A DNA stretch of 64,000 bases from Desulfomicrobium apsheronum (lineage in GTDB: Bacteria > Desulfobacterota > Desulfovibrionia > Desulfovibrionales > Desulfomicrobiaceae), in NCBI RefSeq assembly GCF_900114115.1, contig NZ_FORX01000006.1, positions 1 through 64,000 on the forward strand, written 5' to 3'. This document shows positions 45,900-54,355 of this stretch, in pieces; position 1 is the stretch's first letter, and each line of letters opens with the position of its first letter. The notes beneath the pieces were generated by a model, which saw only the letters and a program-made list of their open reading frames with translations, had not been told where the DNA came from and searched no databases. Both the position numbers and the translations under genes were made by a program.

Positions 45900-48083
45900 A
45901 TGACTAAAGACGGCAACAAGCTCGTACGGGAAATTTGTGCGCTGGTCTTTGCCTGTTCACTGGCACTTGTGACCCTGGCCCTGTATTCCTTTTCTCCCGC
46001 CGACCCCGGATTCAACCATCAGGCCGTGGCCGGTCACAAGACGCAGAACCTGGTCGGCACCCTGGGCGCATACGTGGCCGGAGGACTGGTCGATCTGTGT
46101 GGCATGGCGGCATGGCTGTGGCCCGTTTTCTTCGCCTTGGCTGCGGCGATGCTCTTTTTTCCGAATTTTCGGCCGCACTGGCTGCGCTGGACCGGCGGCA
46201 TCATGCTGGCGATCCTGATTCCGGTCTGGGCGCATTTCGCGGTCCTGCGCCTGGACCTGCCCGGATCGGGAATGATCGGCGGAGGTTTTGTCGGGCGGAC
46301 CCTGTATGCGCTGCTGCAGCGCGTCTTCGGCAATTACGGCTTCGTCCTCGTTGCAGTCTGCCTTACCCTCATCGCGGGCAGGTTGCTTTTTGGCATGTCG
46401 TACCACGCTCTGATGGAAAAGTGCGCGGCCTGGCTGGCTCCGTTGCGGCGTCTGTTTCAAGGATTTCGGGCCTGGCGGGCCGAACGCTTCACGCAGGTCC
46501 CGGCCCCATCCTCCCCGCAGCCTCAGCGCTCTCCCGTCAAACCGCGCAAACCCGTAGATGAGACGCGCAGGGAAGAACCCCGGATCATTCCCAAGCCCCA
46601 GCCCAAGACTGCAAAACCGGCGACTCCCGTCCGGGCGCAAACTACCCAGGGCAGCCTGCCTCCCATAGATCTTCTGGCCCCGGTTCCGGCCTCGCGCATT
46701 TCGATCCCCAAGGCAGTCCTGGACCGTCAGTCCCAGGCCCTGACCGCCTGCTTCGCCGACTTCGGCATTCAGGGCGAGGTACAGGGCGTGCAGCCCGGAC
46801 CGGTCATCACCATGTTCGAGTTCAAGCCCGCGCCGGGCGTCAAGGTCAGCCGCATCGCCAATATGAGCGATGATCTGGCCCTGGCCCTGAAAGCCCGGGC
46901 CGTGCGCATCGTGGCCCCGCTGCCCGGACGCGACACGGTGGGCATCGAGATCCCCAACGAACAACGCCAGATCGTCTATCTGCGTGAAATCCTCGATGAC
47001 CCGGCCTTCGCCGACACCAAGGCCCAGCTGCCCCTGGCCCTGGGCATGGACATTCAGGGCGTGCCCAAAATCGCCGATCTGGCCAAGATGCCGCACATGC
47101 TGGTGGCCGGCGCCACCGGCGCGGGCAAGTCCGTATGCCTGAACTGCCTGCTCCTGAGCATCGTCTACAAGCACGACCCGGAGCACGTGAAACTGCTGCT
47201 GGTCGATCCCAAACGCATCGAACTGGCCGTCTACGGAACTCTTCCGCATCTGGTCCATCCCGTGGTCACGGACATGCATCTGGCCAAGAACGCGCTGGAA
47301 TGGGCGGTCTATGAAATGGAGCAGCGCTACGAGGCCATGGCCAGAACGGGCGTGCGGCACATCACCACCTACAACCAGAAGCTTGCCGAAATGGGTGACG
47401 ACCGCCCCGAGGACATGCGCGATCTCAAACCCTTCCCCTATCTGGTCATCGTGGTCGACGAGCTGGCCGACATGATGATGACGGCGGCCAAGGAAGTGGA
47501 AGGCAGCATCGTGCGTCTGGCACAGCTGGCGCGCGCTTCGGGCATTCATCTCATCCTGGCCACCCAGCGCCCTTCCGTGGACGTGGTGACCGGCATCATC
47601 AAGGCCAACTTTCCCTCGCGCATCGCCTTTCAGGTCAGCTCCAAACATGACTCGCGGACCATCCTCGACGGCATCGGCGCGGAATATCTCCTCGGACACG
47701 GCGACATGCTCTTCAAGCTCAGCGGCGGCAACATACAGCGCGTGCACGGCGCTTTCGTGGGCGATGACGAGATCGCACGCGTGGTCAAATACTGGGAGAA
47801 ACAACGCCCGCAGCGTTTCGAGCTGGATTTTGCCGAGTGGAACACGGCAGGCGAGAGCGGAGGCGAAGGCAACGGCGGGTCCAGCGACGTGCTCGACGAC
47901 CCCAAGTACGCCGAGGCCATCGATTTCGTCTCCGACCAGGGCCGGGCTTCCATCTCCATGATCCAGCGCCGTCTGCGCATCGGCTTCAACCGCGCGGCCC
48001 GCTTCATCGAACAGATGGAAATGGATGGCATCATCGGACCACAGGACGGCAGCAAGCCCCGACTGGTGCGCAAGAAGGATTAG
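45900..48083 (+). CDS. ftsK: DNA translocase FtsK
   Basis: Septal DNA pump of 727 residues. The N-terminus has four membrane segments (about residues 12-165), followed by a proline-rich linker. The motor has LVAGATGAGKSVCLNCLLL (Walker A) and LVIVVDELADMMM (Walker B). The C-terminal gamma domain (winged helix: GRASISMIQRRLRIGFNRAA) reads polar KOPS sites and activates XerCD at dif. The ATG at 45900 is used; the frame extends to a TTG within the terminator. Confidence 0.95.
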   Translation: MTKDGNKLVREICALVFACSLALVTLALYSFSPADPGFNHQAVAGHKTQNLVGTLGAYVAGGLVDLCGMAAWLWPVFFALAAAMLFFPNFRPHWLRWTGGIMLAILIPVWAHFAVLRLDLPGSGMIGGGFVGRTLYALLQRVFGNYGFVLVAVCLTLIAGRLLFGMSYHALMEKCAAWLAPLRRLFQGFRAWRAERFTQVPAPSSPQPQRSPVKPRKPVDETRREEPRIIPKPQPKTAKPATPVRAQTTQGSLPPIDLLAPVPASRISIPKAVLDRQSQALTACFADFGIQGEVQGVQPGPVITMFEFKPAPGVKVSRIANMSDDLALALKARAVRIVAPLPGRDTVGIEIPNEQRQIVYLREILDDPAFADTKAQLPLALGMDIQGVPKIADLAKMPHMLVAGATGAGKSVCLNCLLLSIVYKHDPEHVKLLLVDPKRIELAVYGTLPHLVHPVVTDMHLAKNALEWAVYEMEQRYEAMARTGVRHITTYNQKLAEMGDDRPEDMRDLKPFPYLVIVVDELADMMMTAAKEVEGSIVRLAQLARASGIHLILATQRPSVDVVTGIIKANFPSRIAFQVSSKHDSRTILDGIGAEYLLGHGDMLFKLSGGNIQRVHGAFVGDDEIARVVKYWEKQRPQRFELDFAEWNTAGESGGEGNGGSSDVLDDPKYAEAIDFVSDQGRASISMIQRRLRIGFNRAARFIEQMEMDGIIGPQDGSKPRLVRKKD

Positions 48084-48538
48084 GGGAGATGCCTCCGGCG
48101 GGCAGGGGACGCGTCCCCTGCACCCCATTTAAGGGGGGAAGGGGCGATATCGTTGACGAATTCCGCTTCGATTGAAGCTGCTGGGATCTTTAACGGACTT
48201 CCCGCATTGGCTCAAGCGTGTCGGCTCGGTTCGGACAAGGCCTGTCGGCTGTCTGACTGAGCCAGACATCGTTTGTTTCCCGGCCGTTTCGCGCACGGGG
48301 CAAGAAAAAGGGTAAGAGCTCAAGGCCGGGAAGCATTACGAGGTCGGCAAAGGAGTTCCGGCAGGCCTTGTCCGAACCGAGCCGACTCGCGTTTTTCGCA
48401 TCCGGCGCAAAAGGGATGTCTCCGGCAGGCCTTGTCCGAATCGAGCTGACTCGCGTTTTTCAGGTGTGGCACGAAAACAATGTGCCCGAACCGAGCCGAC
48501 ACGCGCCTTCCGCATACGACGCGAAAGTGTTGTGCCTG
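48084..48538. repeat. Repeat-rich spacer: inverted and tandem copies of a 33-40 base unit
   Basis: No gene is seen here. CAGGGGACGCGTCCCCTG (48103-48120) is a perfect palindrome just after ftsK. Two direct copies of a 64-base unit begin at 48358 and 48422; their first 40 bases differ at two positions. A partial third copy starts near 48485 (CCGAACCGAGCCGAC). An inverted copy of the unit's first 33 bases lies at 48216-48248 with two mismatches. The core is GGCCTTGTCCGAACCGAGCC. Confidence 0.75.
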
Positions 48539-48781
48539 TCAGGCTTCGTCCAGGAAGGTGAAACGTGGCTGCGTTTTTCCGTTCCGCTCGAGGAGTTCCG
48601 TGAACATGGACAGCGGGCGCACCCACAGGCCCGTGTCGTTGTAGAGTGGGCGGTACACCACCATGTCCTCAAGGCCCTCGCTGTGTCTGGCCACATCCAG
48701 GACCTCGTATTCTTCTCCCTTGAAATGCCGGTAACGACCGGGCAGCAGCAGGGTTTCGTTCTTGTCGCCGGAACTGGACAT
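48539..48781 (-). CDS. DUF1653 family protein
   Basis: Small protein of 80 residues. LLLPGRYRHFKGEEYEVLDV, ARHSEGLEDMVVYRPLYND and LWVRPLSMFTELLE give the complete DUF1653 pattern. Its function is unknown; it is widespread as a single soluble domain. AAAGGAAAAACCG precedes the ATG. It lies alone beside the repeat spacer. Confidence 0.85.
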   Translation of the reverse strand: MSSSGDKNETLLLPGRYRHFKGEEYEVLDVARHSEGLEDMVVYRPLYNDTGLWVRPLSMFTELLERNGKTQPRFTFLDEA

Positions 48782-49020
48782 CGGTTTTTCCTTTGTTTCG
48801 GGGTTGAAAATTCATGCAGGCATTCAATGAATTTCTTCTTTGGCATCATGGAAGGGTGAATTCAAGGCTTGCCTTAGGCCCATGTGCGTGAGTAGAAGAT
48901 TCCATCAATTTCAGGATGATGCTTGGCGAAGCCGGGCACGGTCGCTGGCCTTGGGCATGGAAGCCCGGACTGCCACGTTCGTGGCATGGAGAATTATTCC
49001 CCGTCTGATCTGGAGGGTTG

Positions 49021-49491
49021 ATGGAACTTGATGTGGAAACCATGGTCGGCCGACTTGGAGAATCCCTGCTTCTTCAGGGAGCCCATATGGCCACGGCCGA
49101 GTCCTGCACCGGGGGGTTGCTCGCAAGCACCCTGACGGATGTGGCGGGAAGTTCGCGCTGGTTCGAAGGCGGAGTCGTGGCCTATGACAACCGCGTCAAG
49201 ATGCGTCTGCTCGGCGTACCCGAAGAGATACTGATCCGCCATGGCGCAGTCAGTCAGGCTTGCGTTGAGAGCATGGTCAAGGGCGTGTGCGAGCTGATGA
49301 AGGTTCCCGTGGCCCTGGCCATCTCCGGCGTTGCCGGGCCGGGCGGCGGAACACCGGAGAAGCCGGTCGGACTGGTCTGGATGGCGTGGCGGATCAATCA
49401 TCGGATCTGGAGCCGCGAATTCAGGTTTCAGGGCTCGCGCCGGGAGATCAAGCAGGCTAGCGTGCGCGAGGCTGTTTTGGGTCTGCTCTGA
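49021..49491 (+). CDS. pncC: CinA C-terminal domain protein (nicotinamide-nucleotide amidase)
   Basis: Stand-alone CinA-C enzyme of 156 residues that deamidates NMN to NaMN in pyridine nucleotide recycling. MATAESCTGGLLASTLTDVAGSS is the signature with the active serine region, GVVAYDNRVKMRLLGV follows, and AISGVAGPGGGTPEKPVGLVW is the second loop. TGGAGG stands just before the ATG. The upstream 200 bases hold no gene. Confidence 0.9.
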   Translation: MELDVETMVGRLGESLLLQGAHMATAESCTGGLLASTLTDVAGSSRWFEGGVVAYDNRVKMRLLGVPEEILIRHGAVSQACVESMVKGVCELMKVPVALAISGVAGPGGGTPEKPVGLVWMAWRINHRIWSREFRFQGSRREIKQASVREAVLGLL

Positions 49492-49497
49492 TCATAA

Positions 49498-49531
49498 AAA
49501 ACGGCGCTTCAGGTGAAGCGCCGAAAAAAAC
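49498..49531 (-). terminator. Terminator for the minus-strand orphan gene
   Basis: CGGCGCTTC (49502-49510) and GAAGCGCCG (49515-49523) form a stem with A runs on both sides. Read on the minus strand it ends in TTTTTT. It also lies just after the CinA-C gene, where it may act less well. Confidence 0.8.
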
Positions 49532-49557
49532 GGGAGAAATGGCACCGGAACCGGGCG

Positions 49558-50016
49558 TTAGTTCAGGTAGTCGCCGCGGTTGAACTTGAACTCTTCCGTG
49601 GTGGTCAGGATGTCCAGCTCTTCGACCATGGCCGCGAGCCCCTGACCGGAGGTTTGGGCCAGATCGCCCTTGACCTCCTGGATGTTTTGGCGAATGTCCG
49701 CGAGCAGATTGTAGCCTTCTCGCAGATTGCCGTTTTCCGAGCCGATGATTTGGGAATAATCTTCCCACTTGGAAAGCAGTGCATTCATCTTGTCCATGAC
49801 CGTCTGCTCTGTTGGTTTTTGCAGCATGGCGGCCTGCAAGGCCTGATCAAGTCGAACCATGGGACCGGCCGCAGGCGCGGCATTGCTGGTCTGGGCGGTG
49901 GATTCCGATCCAAGTTCCTGGGCCAGGGCCTTTGCGAATCCTTCGCCTGGAGTGTTCCGGGCCGTGTTTTTTTGCTGGAGCTGCAGGGCAGCCAATTGAT
50001 CCGGGGTGATTTTCAT
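49558..50016 (-). CDS. Hypothetical helical protein
   Basis: Protein of 152 residues. The ATG at 50016 is preferred: AAGGAG lies about seven bases upstream. The N-terminus is MKITPDQLAALQLQQKNTA, followed by a flexible region and long helices (MDKMNALLSKWEDYSQIIG; LLADIRQNIQEVKGDLA). The end is FKFNRGDYLN. No membrane segment or cysteine is present. The layout resembles small secreted or flagellar-type helical proteins, but no family is recognised. Confidence 0.65.
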   Translation of the reverse strand: MKITPDQLAALQLQQKNTARNTPGEGFAKALAQELGSESTAQTSNAAPAAGPMVRLDQALQAAMLQKPTEQTVMDKMNALLSKWEDYSQIIGSENGNLREGYNLLADIRQNIQEVKGDLAQTSGQGLAAMVEELDILTTTEEFKFNRGDYLN

Positions 50017-50209
50017 GGCCATCTCCTTCCTTTTTTCATCAGACCAAGCAAAGTCCCTGCCAAGACGAGCTTTGATTCCAACATATGAAAATTCATGAAT
50101 TTTATTTGCAAGGGCCGGAAAGGTTTGCCGGGCGTCGCCGAATGCGCCCGTGCCATGCGTGTACCAGCCTCGCCGGAGCCCGGTCAATGCACGAAGGAGG
50201 GCGGGCCGC

Positions 50210-50824
50210 ATGAGTCGGCAGCACGAGGTTGAAGTTCTTGAACTTGCGCGCGGCGGGCTGGTCATCTACCCGACGGAGACGTTTTACGCCCTTGGATGTC
50301 TGGCCACGGTGCACCAAGCCGTGGAGAAAATTATTTCGGCCAAGGGAAGGCCCGCGGACAAGCCTCTGCCGCTCATCGTCTCCGACTGGGAGATGGCGGA
50401 GCGCTTTTTGCGTCTGACCAACGCCGAAGAGGAGCTGGCCCGGAAATTCTGGCCGGGGCCGCTCTCCATCGTGGCCGAGGTCGATCCGAGAGTGAGTCCG
50501 CTTGCCAAGGACCACGCCGGTCGCTCGGCCGTGCGCATGTCCCCGCACGTCATTGCCGCGCGTCTCTGCCGTGAGGCCGGCGCGCCGCTGGTGTCTTCCA
50601 GCGCCAACCGCAGCGGCCGGCCGCCCGTGTGCAGGCCGGATGAGCTCGACCCGGAGCTTGTCAGAGATTCTGGGGCGCTGGTCATTGCATCCACTCCGTG
50701 GCCCGGTGGCGGATTGCCTTCCACGCTGGTGAAAATCGTGGGGACAAACTCCTTGCGCATCCTGCGAGCGGGAGCGATATCGGCCGAGGAGATAATAGCC
50801 GCTGGGTTTGAGGCGCTCTCTTAG
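50210..50824 (+). CDS. Sua5/YciO/YrdC family protein
   Basis: Protein of 204 residues of the threonylcarbamoyl-AMP synthase family, used for the t6A modification of tRNA. VIYPTETFYALGC, AKGRPADKPLPLIV, FWPGPLSIV, VRMSPHVIAARLC, and LVSSSANRSGRPPV are the family motifs in order. AAGGAGG is upstream of the ATG at 50210. Length fits the single-domain TsaC/YciO type; YciO members may have other roles, so a gene symbol is withheld. Confidence 0.88.
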   Translation: MSRQHEVEVLELARGGLVIYPTETFYALGCLATVHQAVEKIISAKGRPADKPLPLIVSDWEMAERFLRLTNAEEELARKFWPGPLSIVAEVDPRVSPLAKDHAGRSAVRMSPHVIAARLCREAGAPLVSSSANRSGRPPVCRPDELDPELVRDSGALVIASTPWPGGGLPSTLVKIVGTNSLRILRAGAISAEEIIAAGFEALS

Positions 50825-51368
50825 TACAAAATTTTTTTTACCGGATGGGCTGCTTCGGGCTTTAAAGAATACGGGGTTTAAAAATTTGAATTTATTCGAG
50901 TGGACTGGGGCTTTAGATCTTGAAATAAAACTGTTTAATTTTAAGTATTTAAAGTTTTTATTAATAAAAATTGAAGTGAATTTCGTTTTGGCCCGACCTT
51001 TGCTAATTAGAAAATAACTTCCTCTTTTTGCCAAAATCGGCCCCCGAACCTCACGGTTCGGGGGCCGATTTTGTTTGATCTCCGAAAAATCACGCGCAGC
51101 CATGCTCGCGAGCGGGCTCATGCCGTGCTCCACGATCATTTTTGGTACCTGTCTTTTAAGGGCTATGCATTCGGGACAGAAATCCTCTGTCAATGCTGGG
51201 GGTTGCGCTTTTGAGCGCTGAACGTATCACTAATCCGGCAGATGATTTTCAGATGTTTTGAGTGCTTTTGTAACGATTTTGCGTAGCCAAGTTTAAGGCT
51301 TCAAGTCCCGGAAAAATGGTGCTAGGCAATTTTGAAGAGAATTGGCATAAGAAAGCTACGAGGATGCC
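50825..51368. other. Gene-free stretch with AT-rich block and strong hairpin
   Basis: The first 200 bases are very AT-rich (for example TTTAATTTTAAGTATTTAAA) in a GC-rich neighbourhood. From 51074 to 51368 the composition is normal, but I find no convincing gene. A frame over 51075-51193 on the minus strand (with FCPEC) has no own stop before the hairpin and is not counted. Confidence 0.6.
51032..51073. terminator. Strong bidirectional terminator
   Basis: CAAAATCGGCCCCCGAACC (51032-51050) and its exact complement (51055-51073) make a 19-base perfect stem with loop TCAC. A and T runs at the stem base allow termination in both directions. Confidence 0.85.
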
Positions 51369-51833
51369 ATGCACAAAACCCGGTCATTCAGCTGCGCATG
51401 CACACGATGCGGCGCAGCGGTTGCGCAGAGAAATCCTTTCCCCACGGTGGATATTGTACTTTACCGCGACTCTCAGGGGATTCTGCTCATCGAGCGCGGC
51501 AACCCGCCACATGGATGGGCGTTGCCCGGAGGCTTCATCGATTGCGGGGAAAGCGCCGAACAGGCTGCCGTTCGCGAGGCGCTGGAAGAGACCGGCCTGG
51601 TAGTGCGCCTGACCGGGCTTCTTGGAGTCTATTCCGATCCGGACCGTGACCCGCGTTTTCACACCTTGAGTGTGGCCTACACGGCGGAATGCGATGACGA
51701 CGCAATTCCGTGCGCCGGAGACGACGCCAGGAATGCCCGTTTCTTTCCCCTTGATGCGTTGCCGACCGATATTGCCTTTGATCACCGCAGAATCATTGCC
51801 GATTTTGCCAAGAAATTAAGCAGGAGCGCATGA
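51369..51833 (+). CDS. Nudix hydrolase
   Basis: Protein of 154 residues. The Nudix box reads [20 protein letters not shown] with ETGL after it, complete for metal binding. The pattern resembles ADP-ribose pyrophosphatases. The N-terminus has three cysteines (CACTRCG), perhaps the remains of a zinc ribbon. It overlaps glgA by four bases. ADP-sugar hydrolysis would fit the glycogen context, but this is inferred. Confidence 0.85.
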   Translation: MHKTRSFSCACTRCGAAVAQRNPFPTVDIVLYRDSQGILLIERGNPPHGWALPGGFIDCGESAEQAAVREALEETGLVVRLTGLLGVYSDPDRDPRFHTLSVAYTAECDDDAIPCAGDDARNARFFPLDALPTDIAFDHRRIIADFAKKLSRSA

Positions 51834-53311
51834 TCACACCGCCCCACGATATAGTTTTCCTGACTTCGGAAATTTATCCCTTCTCCAAGTCCGGAGGGTT
51901 GGCTGACGTCATGGGCATCCTGCCCCTGACCCTGTCCCGCATGGGGGTGCGCGTGGCCGTGATCACGCCCTTCTACGGCAGGCTTTCCACGGGACAATAC
52001 CCCGTGCATCTGGTTCAGGAGGACTGTCCGGTGGGATACCCCTGGGCCGACACCACGGCCGACATCTATCTGGCCGACTATCACGGCCTGCCCGTCTATT
52101 TCATAGAACGCGGCGAATATTTCGACCGCCGTCAATACTACTGCACGCACAAGGGCGATTATTTCGACAACTGCGAGCGGTTCATCTTTTTCTGTCGCGC
52201 GGCCCTGGCCGCCATCAGGCATCTGAACATGGGTGCGCGCATCGTTCACGCCCAGGATTGGCACGCGGGCCTGGCCATGGCCTATCTGGCCTTCTGGCGG
52301 CGCGTCGATCCCTTCTGGGCGGGCGTGCGCACGGTCATGTCCATCCACAACCTGGCCTATCAGGGCCGTTTTTCCTATCGCCTCTTCGAGCAGTCAGGCT
52401 TGCCTCTGGAAGCCTGGAACATGGAGGGCGTGGAATTCTACAACAGCTTCAACCTGCTGAAGGCCGGGATCGCATACGCCGACAAGATCACCACGGTCAG
52501 TCCCAGCTATGCAGCGGAAATCATGACCCCGGAATTCGGCTGCGGCCTGGAGGGCATCCTGACCCGCCGCGCGGCCGATCTGGTCGGGATTTTGAACGGC
52601 GCGGACTACTCCATCTGGAGCCCCGAGAACGACCGGATCCTGGAGTGCACCTATTCGGCGGAAAAGCCTGAAGGCAAGGTGGACTGCAAGAAGCATCTCA
52701 TGGGTCTGCTTGGATTGTCTCCCGAACTGACCGAGCGTCCGCTTCTGGGTTTCGTCGGACGCCTGCGTGGTCAGAAGGGTATCGACATCGTGCTCGAAAT
52801 CATCCCCGAACTCATGGAGCTGGGCGTGGGGCTGGTGGTTCTGGGCGAGGGTCGCGCCGAGTTCGAGGCCATGCTGATGAGCGTCATGGAGGACTACCCG
52901 GGCAGGATCGCGGGAGTCATCGGGTATACGGAGGAGATGTCGCATCTCATCCAGGCCGGGGCGGACATCTTTCTCATGCCGTCACGCTACGAGCCTTGCG
53001 GTCTGACGCAGATGTACAGCCTGAGCTACGGCACTCCGCCCGTGGCCACTGCGGTGGGCGGCCTGCGAGACACAATAACCCCATATCCCCGCACCGGCGC
53101 CAATGGGTTCATTTTCGACGATCCCACGCCGGAGGCGCTTTTGGCCACGGTGCGCAAGGCGGTGCAGGTCTGGGAAGATCGGAGCGCCTGGAGAGAAGTT
53201 CAGGTGAGTGCCATGCAGACAAGGTTTTCCTGGGAACACTCCGCGCGCAAGTATATGGATGTCTACGCATCCCTGCACGGAGATCTTTTAGACACATGGA
53301 GGATGAGATGA
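51830..53311 (+). CDS. glgA: Glycogen synthase (ADP-glucose type)
   Basis: GT5 enzyme of 493 residues that extends alpha-1,4-glucan with ADP-glucose. The N-terminal [20 protein letters not shown] has the donor-binding KxGGL motif. [10 protein letters not shown] and [11 protein letters not shown] lie in the first domain. The C-terminal domain has [20 protein letters not shown] and [20 protein letters not shown] with the catalytic EXC. It overlaps both neighbours by four bases, so the three genes are coupled. Confidence 0.95.
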   Translation: MITPPHDIVFLTSEIYPFSKSGGLADVMGILPLTLSRMGVRVAVITPFYGRLSTGQYPVHLVQEDCPVGYPWADTTADIYLADYHGLPVYFIERGEYFDRRQYYCTHKGDYFDNCERFIFFCRAALAAIRHLNMGARIVHAQDWHAGLAMAYLAFWRRVDPFWAGVRTVMSIHNLAYQGRFSYRLFEQSGLPLEAWNMEGVEFYNSFNLLKAGIAYADKITTVSPSYAAEIMTPEFGCGLEGILTRRAADLVGILNGADYSIWSPENDRILECTYSAEKPEGKVDCKKHLMGLLGLSPELTERPLLGFVGRLRGQKGIDIVLEIIPELMELGVGLVVLGEGRAEFEAMLMSVMEDYPGRIAGVIGYTEEMSHLIQAGADIFLMPSRYEPCGLTQMYSLSYGTPPVATAVGGLRDTITPYPRTGANGFIFDDPTPEALLATVRKAVQVWEDRSAWREVQVSAMQTRFSWEHSARKYMDVYASLHGDLLDTWRMR

Positions 53312-53616
53312 GTATCGATAAGAAATATTTGAAGACGAAAAACATTTGCAAGGTTACCTTTCATCTGCCGGCCGGCGGCGCAGGTGGGGCGGCAACGGCG
53401 TTTCTGGTCGGGGAATTCAACGAATGGGCCATGCACTCGCTGCCCATGAAGAAGCTCAAAGACGGGTCTTTCAAGCTGACCATCGATCTGCCCATTGGAA
53501 ATGCGTACCAGTTTCGCTACCTGCTCGACGATGATCGCTGGGAGAATGACTGGAGCGCGGATTCCTATTGCTACAGCGAATTCGGAAACTGCGAAAATTC
53601 CGTTGTCGAAGTGTAG
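53308..53616 (+). CDS. CBM48-type glycogen-binding domain protein
   Basis: Protein of 102 residues that is almost only a CBM48/isoamylase N domain: [40 protein letters not shown] and [20 protein letters not shown]. Such domains bind alpha-glucans in branching enzymes and in AMPK. Its start overlaps the glgA stop, so it is produced together with glycogen synthase and may bring it to glycogen. No enzyme domain is attached. Confidence 0.88.
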   Translation: MSIDKKYLKTKNICKVTFHLPAGGAGGAATAFLVGEFNEWAMHSLPMKKLKDGSFKLTIDLPIGNAYQFRYLLDDDRWENDWSADSYCYSEFGNCENSVVEV

Positions 53617-53725
53617 CTGACACGCAGAAATCCTTACTCGATTATCGCTTGCGCATTGCTTTTTGAGCGCGAAGCCCGTAATTTCTGCCCCTGTTTTCAT
53701 ACATTTTCAGTACAAGGAGCAGACT

Positions 53726-54286
53726 ATGGATGCGCAACAACCCGCCTATAAGGATATTGCGCCCCGTTTGCGGGGGCTGCGGGACGCCATGGATTTGAGC
53801 GAAGAGGATATGGCCGCGCAGCTGGGCGTGCCGGCCGCTGATGTCCTCGGCTACGAATCCGGAGAGCAGGAGATCCCGGTCAGTTATCTTTTCAACGTGG
53901 CCCAGGTGTTTCAGGTCGACCTGACCGTGCTCATGTCCGGTAAGGAAGCGCATCTGCACACCGCCTCCCTGGTCAAGAAGGGCAAGGGCATGAGCGTGGA
54001 ACGGCGCAAGGACTACGACTACAAGAGTCTGGCCTACCGTTTCGTCGGCCGCAAGATGGAGCCCTTCGTCGTCACCGTCCCTCCCAAGGACAAACACGCC
54101 CTGACCTTCAACGAGCACCCCGGGCAGGAATTCATCCATGTCCTCTCAGGCAAGCTTGAAATCACCCTCGGCTCCACGGTCCATGTCATGGAACCTGGAG
54201 ACAGCCTGTATTTCACCTCGCGTACTCCCCACGCCCTGCGTGGTCTGGACGGCCAACCGGCCGAGTTTCTGGATGTGATTATCTAG
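53726..54286 (+). CDS. XRE-family regulator with cupin domain
   Basis: Regulator of 186 residues. Residues 8-70 form a helix-turn-helix (IAPRLRGLRDAMDLSEEDMA; LGVPAADVLGYESGEQEIPV). Residues 110-186 form a cupin (EHPGQEFIHVLSGKLEITLG; VMEPGDSLYFTSRTPHALRG) that may bind a small ligand. AAGGAG lies before the ATG. It lies 69 bases ahead of an acyl-CoA synthetase, which is its probable target, as in other Desulfovibrionales. Confidence 0.88.
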   Translation: MDAQQPAYKDIAPRLRGLRDAMDLSEEDMAAQLGVPAADVLGYESGEQEIPVSYLFNVAQVFQVDLTVLMSGKEAHLHTASLVKKGKGMSVERRKDYDYKSLAYRFVGRKMEPFVVTVPPKDKHALTFNEHPGQEFIHVLSGKLEITLGSTVHVMEPGDSLYFTSRTPHALRGLDGQPAEFLDVII

Positions 54287-54355
54287 GGGGCGAGCCACAA
54301 GGTTCGTACCCCGCAAGCAGTCATCCCGAATCAATCCAACACCATCGGAGTACCC

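Noticed and set aside
45957-48128. A 723-codon minus-strand open frame opposite ftsK
   Set aside because: ftsK has all domain motifs; the antisense product is rich in His, Gln, Gly and Arg and has no recognisable domain.
48358-48510. CRISPR array
   Set aside because: Only two and a half units, with similar spacers and an inverted copy; no cas genes are near.
48084-49020. XerCD dif site near ftsK
   Set aside because: No 28-base dif-like core with two half-sites could be recognised.
50102-51193. A 363-codon minus-strand frame with an N-terminal FCPEC motif
   Set aside because: It reads through the terminator hairpin, the AT-rich block and the antisense of the YrdC gene. No own stop or domain was seen.
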